Assembly (NCBI GenBank): GCA_002751075.1
Contig: NAOQ01000471.1
Span: forward strand, 9,852 to 52,455
Length of the DNA stretch: 42,604 nt
Direction: 5' to 3'
DNA from: Ichthyophonus hoferi
Taxonomy: Eukaryota > Opisthokonta > Ichthyosporea > Ichthyophonida > Ichthyophonidae
Part shown: in pieces, positions 1 to 10,092 of the stretch
Layout of the letters: each line of letters opens with the position of its first letter
How positions within the stretch are numbered: the first letter of the stretch is position 1
Position numbers and translations under genes: made by a program
The notes under the pieces: generated by a model
Told to the model about the DNA's origin: nothing
The model's input: only the letters and a program-made list of their open reading frames with translations
Databases searched by the model: none

Positions 1-155
1 ACAATATAATATCATACTATACCATATAATATAATATCATACTACACAATATAATATCATACTATACCATATAATAGAATATCATACTATACCATATAAT
101 ATAATATCATACTATACAATATAATATCATATCATATCATATCATATCATCACAT
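1..155. repeat. Degenerate pentanucleotide satellite, left edge
   Basis: The first ~155 bases read in an unbroken 5-base register of the units acaat, ataat, atcat, actat and accat. Nine pentamers form a higher-order unit of 45 bp: bases 1-45 and 46-90 match at all but two positions. A shorter 25-bp copy and a run of atcat follow. The array probably continues beyond the left edge. Nothing in it looks coding. Confidence 0.9.
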
Positions 156-573
156 ATCCTACTGTCCTTCTCCCTCTCCCTCTTGCTCACTCACCAATCT
201 CTTTTTCCAACGCTATCTCTTAATTTATATATCATTCCTCCCTCTTGCAGCCCTTTCCCTTTCTAAAATGCACACATACTAATAGATAAACAAACTTTCC
301 ATCGTCAATCCATGTGTATATAATTATATCTATTCCTTGTGAAGGTACCGAGGCTGGTAAAAAACGCATGTATATAGAGAGCATTTAATGCTTTAATACG
401 AATCCATGAGAGCATAGCAAATAGGCTGGTGAGCGATAGTATGTAAAACAAAGGGCATATAAAATCTTGTAAATGAAAATAACATATGTCGGTATGCAAG
501 AGATGAGCGCCAAGAAGTAGGCATATATATTATACCAGCACATAGGCCTTTGTGAAGACGATTTGCGTGGGAC

Positions 574-578
<5 letters not shown>

Positions 579-630
<52 letters not shown>

Positions 631-639
631 ATATATATA
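579..639. repeat. (TA)n(TG)n microsatellite
   Basis: About 17 TA dinucleotides run into about 8 TG dinucleotides and then a short TA run. The short open frame read through it on the minus strand is a translation of the repeat. Confidence 0.95.
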
Positions 640-775
640 CATGTCTGTGAAACTCGTTTTATATACGTACATTTGTCTTTTTGTATGTGTACCTTTTATA
701 TATAAACTTATTAAAGTCTGAAAAATACTAGTTGACTATGTTCAGGGAAGTAGTGTGCATAGTAGAACTATCTAT

Positions 776-791
776 CATACTACGTAGTATG
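776..791. repeat. 16-bp perfect palindrome
   Basis: The bases catactacgtagtatg read the same on both strands. Purpose unknown; it lies in intergenic DNA far from any recognised gene. Confidence 0.8.
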
Positions 792-2521
792 AATAAAGAT
801 ACGTGTTTGGGGAGGGAAGTATAAATACGTAAGTGTGTTCTTGGCATACTCTTTCTATTAAGATAATAAAAAGTGTAAAAGCATTTTCTCATTTTTCAAA
901 ACGTCTATGCGTTTCATTAACTGGTCAGGGACATACAAGGACTACCCCAACTCTCCCCATTACACAGTAGTAGTCAGGACTATGCCTTGCAACAAGCACC
1001 TACTTGTATTATCTGAAAGAAACTCTGTATTAAAATCCACAAGAAACACTAAACGCAGCTCATGTTTGAAGGCCATCCTATTTCCCTCACTCTCTTCACG
1101 GGAAAGCTGAACTATCAATACATTTGAGAATGTTAGGAAACACGATCGGTCGGGTGCACTTTAGGCCACTGACTCAAAGAGCATATTGACTGTTGAGGCT
1201 TCTATGTATATGTATATAACTAAATATATGATGGATTGTGTGTGCAAGTAGGAAAAGTAGCTAGAAGTTCACCTAATCTAAGCTTAACTTGAAGGACGGA
1301 ACAAGGATTAAAATTTAAAATAACATTAGGTTTAAGCTGTGAATGCACGCTAGTCTTATCAGAAGAATAGGCTATATAAATAAATAGTTATATATGGTAC
1401 TGTACAGCTACACAGTGGGCCTATTGCTATTCCTCTTTACTCATAGTCAAATATGGGGTCAGATAATGCCAAATGGTTAAACATAAAACAAATAGTATGT
1501 TATTGTTTAAACGAGTACTATTAGAGCTCTCCCGCCTTACAATCATAATCACCAATGGTTAACCTCAAAGGCCAACCCTAATGATCCTTAGTGGGTACCA
1601 TTTCTTTTGTGGCTCTTGCCATTGGCAATTTTATTGATGTTCCTCGATAAGCAGGATCATATGTTGTGATTGGTTGCAGACAAGATCAATCTAAATATTC
1701 GGACCGGATCCCTTTATGTAACTGGATCCGATTCGGCCCATTTAGTATAAAATTCCTAGTAATCGCGAGCTAAAGATACAGATCATCTGGATACCCCATC
1801 GATCAGTCAAACTGCTTTGTTAGTATGTTGATTAAGCACCAACCACTAAAGTTGTTATGCGAATAGAGAAAATGCAAGCAATCAACTATTAAATGAAGGT
1901 TTTAAATGACTTCCCATAAAAAATGTTGCAATTCCAATAAAAATGCATAAAGATTACAGCTGCTCAAGTTAAGTTTTTATATGATCTACATCCCAACGTC
2001 AGTTCTAGTATCTAGACAACAGCGATTGTATTGGTATGTGTCTAAATTATGTTATGCATGGGCAAATAGGCCCCACACTTTGTGTTGGATCCAGATGGGC
2101 CTATAGCTAATCTTACTATGTTGGAATTTTATCAGTTTGATTAGAAAAAATTCAATACTCAATGGATGTTAATCACATGTAAAATCTATGGATTACCGAA
2201 ACCTTTACTCGGATCTACCAATAGAAACAATAATCAACATTTCAATAACGTAATTTGTAGTGACGTAGTGGGGGTTTTACTCCTGCAAAAATGGAAAGAT
2301 GAAAAGAACATTCCGACCCGTAATATGATTTGAGACTAGGATTCGATATTAAAATGAAAAAAAGAACTATGGATGCAAGTTTTACTCATCTCAAGCATTC
2401 ACCTACATGCCTACGAGTACTATTTGATCTCAAAACATATAGAAATACATGTTTATATGGTGTAATGCTTCTTAAAGTTCCTCAGGCTTATTGTCTTCTT
2501 TGGACAGTGTTTAATAATCTT

Positions 2522-2999
2522 GAATGCCCATTATGGCTAATTTTAAACATTTTCTGGAACACATCAGAACAAACAAAAATCATAAAAAATATCGGACTGT
2601 TTAAATTTTAAACGCCCTTTTTTGCGTATGGCCAAGTCTCGTTTAGAATTTAAATATCTACCGGTGATGTTCCTTCATGAAATTCGAATTTCTCTAATGG
2701 GAGAATCAAATATTAAAAAGGCAAGAGGGGGTAGGATATCTCTCAAAAGTTTGGGTTAATGAATGCCCATTATGTCTAATTATAAACATTTTCTGGAGCA
2801 CATCAGAACAAACAAAAACCATAAAAAATATCGGACAGTTTAAATTTTAAACGCCCCTTCTTTGCGTATGGCCGAAGTCTCATTTAGAATCTAAATATCT
2901 ACCGGTGATTTCCCTTCATGGAATTTGAATTTCTCTAATGGGAGAATCGAATATTAAAAAGGCAAGAGGAGATAAGATATCTCTCGAAAGCTTAGGTTA
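2522..2999. repeat. Two-copy tandem duplication, 239-bp unit
   Basis: Bases 2522-2760 are followed directly by a second copy at 2761-2999. Matching landmarks include gaatgcccattatg, acatcagaacaaacaaaaa, aaaaaatatcgga, ttgcgtatggcc, aatatctaccggtgat and aatttctctaatgggagaat. The copies differ by scattered substitutions and a few single-base indels, so the duplication is not brand new. The short frame at 2330-2611 runs into the first copy and is not kept open in the second. Confidence 0.92.
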
Positions 3000-4018
3000 A
3001 TAAGCTTCAAGCCTCTGATAATCTCCAATGGACAAACGCTTTATTTTAATTATGGTTTCAAATATTATAGCAAGTGACGCATATAGTATGTAATAAGTAA
3101 ATTATCAGTCTTTATGTTCTTTGAGAAAAATAAGAGGGAGGAAGTTGAACACTACTTGGCGTACTACGATAGCCTGATATTGAGCAAAAATGCTAATGTC
3201 TAGGTGTATTAAGACTAGAGGATTAAAAATAAATGCGGGTTATGTGTTGGAAAGGCTTGGAGCAAGAAGAAACCCAAGTGTCTGAACTTATCATGGGAGT
3301 TCATTATAAATCATGCTGATATGATCTTTTGCCAAAATCAAAATTTTTATCCTGCTTTACCCAATTCTCTTGCATAGGCCAAAAACCATTGCCGTTTTGT
3401 TCTTCGGGTTTTATTAAATAAGAGCTAGGGCTTGCGTAAGGGTTGTTTTATTGGCCAGAAACAATCACATCAGCTTGCCAATCAGTGCGTCTACAAAGTT
3501 ATTCACGTAAAAAACGTTATGATATTATAATAACTGCTAAAAGACAGATGAATTTTGCGACCTAGGAAGAATACATAGGTGGGCCTAACTTTTATCAGCT
3601 CCTACCATTAAATAAATATTTGTTACAAAATAATAACTAATGGCTGCTCACTTTGGCAGTCTTTGCGTAGGGGTTAAACCAGTTCAATTTCTTTAGTTTG
3701 CTGAAATTCGTTTTACGGTGTATCCCCAACCTCAAATAAATTAAATAATAGGTGTAAGGAATATTTACTTAAAAAGTGACTGACTTAGCATTTGTATATA
3801 AATTGATTAATTATTATTTTTTCAACAACCTTTTTTCTCAATTAATTCTAAAATATAGCAACATACCACCCATATAGCGTGAGTTGGATTATGGACCGAA
3901 TCGCAACAATTAATGATATCGGAATGTGGTATAAAATAATACCTTGGTAGGGGGAGGTGGGGGGGTTTAATTTTATAGTAAAATTTTAACAAGCTAATCT
4001 ATTGGGTGTCATGCTGGA

Positions 4019-4028
4019 CCAATCCAAT
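4019..4028 (+). promoter_or_regulatory. Double CCAAT motif before P5CR
   Basis: CCAATCCAAT lies 96 bases upstream of the P5CR start codon, a usual distance for NF-Y-type CCAAT boxes. A second motif, CCAATCAG, lies at 3478-3485. Promoter role is inferred from position only; no transcription start is known. Confidence 0.35.
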
Positions 4029-4123
4029 GTTCGAGTCTAGAGAGTTGTTGTTATACAACTGAATACAAGCCAGTTTTATTCGCATATTGCAGGTTGCATA
4101 TATTGAAATATAATTAGTAAATA

Positions 4124-7100
4124 ATGTCTTTACCTGCAAAGTTTGGTTTCCTCGGTGCCGGCGTGATGGCCGAATCCATCATAAAGGGTATCGTTAATGC
4201 TGGACTGACCCGCAGTGAAGACGTAAGTTAGTATGGAGTTGAAGATGGAGAATGTGTAGTTTGATTTGTGAAAGACCAAGCAGCAAACACGTGCTTGCAC
4301 ACTATTTTCCCGGAACCTGGATTTGACCATCACTAAAACACAGTTGTGGATCAGTGATGTAAGCACCGAACGCCGTGACCTATTTAAGTCACTCGGCATG
4401 CACACCACCCGCGACAATAAGGAGGTAGTACAAAACAGTGATGTGATTGTCTTGGCCGTCAAGCCTGATAAAATCGTCGAGGTTATCAAGGAGTTTTATA
4501 CCCAAGCTACTTCTAACAAGGTAGTTTAGGTTTGTGTGAATTATGAGGCTTCTTTATGTCTTTTTATTTCTTTATATATATATTTCTCATTTTCTCTTTG
4601 GCTCGAAATTGTGCATTTTGATTGTGTTAATAGTTAACAGTCTCTTTCCGTATACTTGAGGGGTGTTGTCTTCGGCTCTGTCTTGCCTAGAAGTTATGTG
4701 TTATAAATTTATGCTTTCTTTTAGCCTTTATTGGTACTTGCATTTTTTTTAACTTTGTATAGAAGCATTTGGTGTAGAGAATACAGGTATAGGCACATAA
4801 TTGCATTGGTTTAAAGCATAAGGAGTGATGAAAAAGTGGGATAAAGAGATGAAAGGAGAAGAAATAAACAATTATTCTACCTTCTCACCAAATTGCTACA
4901 ATACATAGCTCTTTGTGTCTATTGCTGCTGGCGTAACCCTAGAGACCCTGGAAGCCGCCTTCCCCCCCAGCACTCGTGTTATCCGTGTTATGCCTAACAC
5001 TCCTTGCCTAGTATCTGCTTCTGGTATTTTTCCTTCTTTTTTTTTCTTTACTCTTACTTACTTTAGCTAAGGTGTTTTGTATTATTGGATGATGCTATTG
5101 AATGAGAGCGAAATATGATGTGTTGAACTGATATCTATTGGTTAGCCATCACACCTCCTTATCAACCTATCTCTAAACACGCCCGTATAATCTATTGACC
5201 TACACCCTTTCATAATATCTAATTTCTGATTTCCCTTTCCTAATTGCTCATATCCACATTGGTCCTTCTTCTTTATTCTAACTATTATCTTTCGCTATTA
5301 TTACAGCTAGCACTTTCACCCCCGGATCTTTCGCTAAAGAGGAGGATACCAAGACGGTTTCAATTGTAAGTGTGTCTTTGCATTTATTATTATTTTATGT
5401 CTCTCATGATCTTACTGGTATATATCGACTACCTTTATTCCTTTGTTGTTTCTACACACATCAACTAGTTCCTTCTTGTCTCCATATCTTTATATATCTC
5501 ATTGATATTCTTTGGATTGCCTCTGCACACACACCCTATTAGCCGTACAAAGAGCAATAGTATCAATAGACTAATAAAATGAGTATTTATGCGTTTAAAT
5601 TCATATGCCTTTATCCTTCCTTTGTTTATATTTGACCGTCCTACTCATCCTAACTGTATTTCTGTGCATCACCTGTTGCTAGATTGCGGTCCCTTAATGA
5701 CCTTATACCCAATGTTAGTACTGACCACCGCCTTTTTCCTCTCCCCTCCCTCTCTCCTTTTTACACCTAGGTGTTCAATGCCATTGGTGTAGCCAAGGAA
5801 ATCCCCGAATCTATGATGAATGCTGCTACAGGTCTGGCTGGCAGTGGGCCAGCCTACGTGTTCATGTTTATTGAAGCATTGGCAGATGGTGGTGTCCGTA
5901 TGGTATGTAATAAATTACTGGCTAGCACCTTATTTATACTTTATAGTGTGTGACATTACTGTGGTAGTATGACCTATTTATATGCATCATGTGTTCTAGT
6001 GTTTAGTGATCTCTCAGGTCGTTTTTATTACTGCCTTTATTTGTATTGTTCCCCTTTCTAGCACACCATGTTACCATTAGAATGAAGTATGCGCAATACG
6101 CGCTCGTATTTATTTCCACTTTTCAATAGTGTGGTTCAGATTAATAAGCTGCCTTCTGACCATGTGGACTGACCAAATCCTATATGCAAGCCTGTTTTTT
6201 ACATTAGAACATAAAAATACAAGGATATACAGGGGGACGCTTGGTAAATGTTAGCCTTGGTTTCTTTAGGACAATCTCTAATACCGTACTATTATATATA
6301 TATATATCAGGGTCTTACTCGCGAAACAGCTAGGAGCCTGGCTGCTCAGACTGTATATGGATCTGCCAAGATGGTGTTGGAAAATCCCACCATACACCCA
6401 GGTAAGAATTGTATTGGGTTTTTAGGATTGGTCCTTGAAGTGCGCGAGTATGTTTGGTGGTTGTAACAGCAGGATTAGTAAATGAGTATGATGATTGATC
6501 CAATGAAATAATTGGGTGTGGGAAGTTGCCAGAGGACTATAGGTATTTGCGCTTCTGCAGCTTACCCGTAATTTTTTTTAAGAGAATGCGTCCCTTTTTA
6601 CATATAAGAGATGTCATGTATGTCGATACCAGTTATGATCCAGTTTACCGAAGATGTTGCACACCAAAGACAAAGCAAACGCCTTATAATTCAAATGTTG
6701 CGTAAGTGAAAAAGAAATTATTATTTTTTCCACCTGTTTGCTTACCCGAAATAATCCCTATAGCTGAACTCAGGAATCGTGTTGAGAGCCCAGGAGGCAC
6801 CACTATTGCTGGCTCACACGCACTTGAACGTGGTGGTTTCAGGTAAGATTTCTTTTTAATGCTATTACTTTATTTTACGAACATGCTTTGATTTAGGATT
6901 TTGGCCAATTGCATGATGATTTCTCTTGCTCTTGTCTTGCAATTTTTTTTTTTTTAGTTGTTTGGCTGTCCCTTTCATTGCCATAGTAAACATACCGGCA
7001 TATATGCCCACTTCTACCATCTCACTGATATGGAGGTATATTATGATGGTCCTAACGATGGCTAAGGTGGTTGGGCTAAATACTTTGGGAGAAGGGATAT

Positions 7101-7248
7101 CTTTTGTGACGATTGTTAGATCACCAGTTGGGTTTCATATTGCAGTTTTGTTTCTTACATGAATATTTGCAGGAATGCCGTGATTGATTCTGTTGTGGCC
7201 TCTGCTGAGCGCTGCGCAGTTTTCGGTGCCCTCTCTAAGAACAAATAG
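4124..7248 (+). CDS. PYCR: Pyrroline-5-carboxylate reductase (8 exons, 275 aa)
   Basis: Catalyses the last step of proline synthesis: NAD(P)H-dependent reduction of 1-pyrroline-5-carboxylate to L-proline. Exons: 4124-4222, 4344-4520, 4909-5023, 5307-5365, 5771-5902, 6311-6401, 6764-6842, 7173-7248. All junctions are GT-AG and phase-matched, giving 828 nt with the stop. The N-terminal Rossmann motif is [12 protein letters not shown] (residues 7-18), followed by VLAVKP (69-74) and RVMPNTP (118-124). The C-terminal catalytic domain carries GLAGSGPAY (171-179), [11 protein letters not shown] (185-195) and VESPGGTT (231-238), the family signature. The length is at the short end of the usual range, because the protein ends soon after the last helix and lacks the tail of vertebrate PYCR1. 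Exon 2 ends at an unusual donor, GTAGTT. The start ATG is the only one that gives the full Rossmann strand. AATAAA lies at 7290-7295. Confidence 0.95.
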
Positions 7249-8313
7249 ACAGTGACTGCAAGATGATTTTTATTATATCATATATGTAAAATAAAAATAT
7301 GTCTATATTTTCATGTGCTCTCTCGTTTGTTAGGATCACCGTCCCCGATCATAATTTGTAATGCTTTAATTAATTAGATTTTCTATTTATAATGCGATGA
7401 TAGTCCAGGATATTGCATCATGTAATTAATTAAGTACGCCTGTATTGTGTATAATACTATAAATATAATATTTTGGATCTGACTTTTACGTCCTAAAATT
7501 ATACCAGCGTATTTAGCATCATTGTGTACTATAAGAACATGCTTTGGTGGTATTTTCATTTTTCTATATAAAAAAATGATCGATCAGAATAAAATTTGTA
7601 TGCCTTTACTAATTTTATTCTAATTAGCTTTATTCATCTTAAGAAAAGCAATCAATTCTTGTCTTTTCCGGTAAAAATGTATTACACACTATTCAGTGGC
7701 TAGATTGGTCTGAGTCGAGGGAGTAATTTTAATACAAATGGATACTATCCAGTGGCTTAGTCGAGTATATAATTCTAATACAAATGCATGCTTTTTTAAT
7801 ATGTATAACTAGTGCTCAACCCTTGTAAATATTGACGTATTAGTGTGTCGTGTAGTAGTAGTGTATCTTATCCTAGATGGGTGACTGACCCTTTATTGTT
7901 AAAATCCTCTTTGAAGTAACTTTGAAGGTGCGATCACCCATAATTGATAGTTTATTATTAAGAGAATGCTCATTTTCTGGAATAACATCTTGTCCAATTG
8001 TTGATATTCATTAGGAATGCGAGTACGTTTCTCGCGATTGTTTTCTCAATAATCCAAAGATTAAAGGATAAGATACGATCCATAATTTCTATTGGCTTGC
8101 ATAAACGCAGTAAAACCATGCTTACCCATTTCTCCTGTGAATATTTTCCATTACGAGATTAACTGAAACTGTTTGGCCTATCAGACGGGTGATCAGAAAA
8201 CATTATGTACCAGGGCATTTGAGTGCTGAATCAACACAAAAGCAATGGCCTTGATGCAGTAACTTTGTTATAATTTGTTATACCCACAGGGAAAATAGGC
8301 AGTCTAAGAAAAA
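7249..8313. other. Intergenic spacer with a small local duplication
   Basis: P5CR 3' flank and upstream region of the next gene. The P5CR poly(A) signal AATAAA is at 7290-7295, 42 bases after the stop. A diverged duplication of about 45 bp is visible at 7690-7740 and 7746-7786 (shared cagtggct, gtcgag and taatacaaatg). No coding exon seen. Confidence 0.6.
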
Positions 8314-10092
8314 ATGTCTATGTTAGGTCAATGTGAGCTAATTGCTCTTACCCGCGAGGAACCTTTAGCCAAGTCTAATATCAGCTTGAATGTAAAACAG
8401 CATGCCAACCTTTTACGTAGCACAAGTTTAACAACTCTTCGGCCTGTCTCTGCTCGCACTCCGGCATCTTTTTGTAATCAAAAAGCTAACCAGCACCGAT
8501 GGGACAAAAATTACAACAGCCGAATTTCTAGTCAAGCAAAGCATAATTCTATTAATGGTCTCATTGTTTCAAATGTTGATGCCAGGAGCAATCTAGCAAA
8601 GAATAAACCACTCTTGAAAGTAGTGCATGCTGTAAATAGACCAAGAAGCGTTTCATCAACGTTTTCTCTTTTTGATAGTGATGATAATGACAGCAACGAT
8701 GACGACGAAGAATTTCTTAACGCCCATGCTTCAGCTGTATTATGCCTTTCAGAAGAATGGGGTAGCACCCCCACCTTCAATGACAAACCGGTAACTCCTT
8801 CCTTCAGATCTAATAGTTTGTGCTTCTCAACAATTTCTCAAAAAGCCATTGCCTTTGAAATTGTTGTTTACTCTTTGTCTTTTTCTACACGTAAATATTT
8901 TTGTATCAAGCATTACCTTGGATTTTTTCCTTTATCTTCTTTTTTTTAACATCAGCATGACTATAATGGCGCCAGTTATTCAAGACACCTCCGTCAGTGT
9001 CTGTGACAGTAACATATATTGATATTACGTGTGTATATTCGCTTATCCATATCTTTGCTTGCATACACACAATGTCTTCACATGGATTATAATCTTGGAA
9101 TATATATATATTTATATATTCCACTTTTCTGGCGTTTAATCTAATACTTAATACTTAGTGTAGAAGACCCCACCCTGAAGCTAAATAACTAATTGTTCCA
9201 ATTCACTCAGAGGAATAGCCTGTTTAGAAGTGCCGGCAACGCATTCTATTCTTCTATGGTGGATTTCAATTTGCAAAAAAAAAAACCAGAATCAGAACTG
9301 CAAAGATCATGGGACATACTTGCGGGGGGACCTAAAGGTTTCAAGAGTGTCAAATCATCATGCCACACAAACAGTCCTTCGCTTGGATCACCCATGCCAC
9401 GCCAGACTCAGAGAGATAGCCTGCATGTACAGAAAGCCCCTCTTCAAGGGAAATCAGTTGACAATTTTTTGAATACTCGGACCTCCTTAACCCCCAATCC
9501 AAGGCCATCAGATGCAAGTTGGTTACCAGTTTCTTTGCGTCGTTCTCTTTCCTCTTTCTTACCTATAGGTAATAACACTATGGACAACTCAGAGATACCA
9601 TCAGCACCACACGGCACTCCCACTAACTCCTTTTATTCTCGAGATAATGCAGCCTCTGCTAGTGGCGATTCCTTCCATTTAGAGGAAGATTTCTTAACAA
9701 CAACATTGGAGGCGGTAGGACTGAACACACTACAACCACTTACGGCTGTAAATGTCCATATAACTCTCAATAACAAGGATATCATAAACGATTCCACCAA
9801 GAGTGTTAGGAATAACCCTAATCTAGCCAGTGCAAATGGGAAGATTGAAATTGAGGAGTTACTGGCGATAAGGAATCCAGCCCTATTGCAAAACCTAAGT
9901 TTAGCGGAACTCAAACAATTAAAATCAAGCCTAGAAAAAGCCCATCAATCTCTCTGCCGCAATCTCACAGGTGTCTTGATGATAAGAGGAGATCTCCAAG
10001 ATGCGGTAAATAAGAAGAAACTAAAGGCGGTCTCTTTAAAAAGAATGCCATCAGGAGAGATAGTACTTAATAGGTCACAGACCATAAGATAG
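8314..10092 (+). CDS. Low-complexity protein with C-terminal coiled coil, SCHIP1-like?
   Basis: Two exons, 8314-8790 and 9211-10092, join in phase 0 (GTAACT donor, ttcactcag acceptor) to give 452 aa. The first ~380 residues are rich in Ser, Asn, Thr and Pro and contain an acidic patch (FDSDDNDSNDDDEEF, about 122-136). From about residue 375 the sequence becomes helical and heptad-like, with landmarks IEIEELLAIRNP, NLSLAELKQLKSSLEKA and GVLMIRGDLQ. Its spacing, Leu-rich with an (I/L)xR(G/D)(D/E)L core, resembles the C-terminal coiled coil of schwannomin-interacting protein 1. That protein is a cortical adaptor that binds NF2/merlin and ankyrin in animals. The match is from memory over ~50 residues, so the name is tentative. 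Exon 2 holds a run of 11 A. AATAAA follows the stop at 10145-10150. Further 5' exons are possible. Gene reality is much more certain than identity. Confidence 0.7.

Larger units (their letters stand above)
156..4123. other. Intergenic DNA left of P5CR, no gene seen
   Basis: About 4 kb of AT-rich DNA without a convincing coding exon. The open frames are short and carry no recognisable motif or splice context. It holds a TA/TG microsatellite, a 16-bp palindrome, a 239-bp tandem duplication and, close to the next gene, CCAAT motifs. A short inverted repeat lies at 1705-1711 and 1724-1730 (cggatcc / ggatccg, 12-base spacer). Confidence 0.6.

Noticed and set aside
4017-4040. ttcgagtct resembling a tRNA B box
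   Set aside because: No cloverleaf or A box could be fitted around it.
4130-4489. 119-codon minus-strand ORF
   Set aside because: Antisense shadow of P5CR exons 1 and 2.
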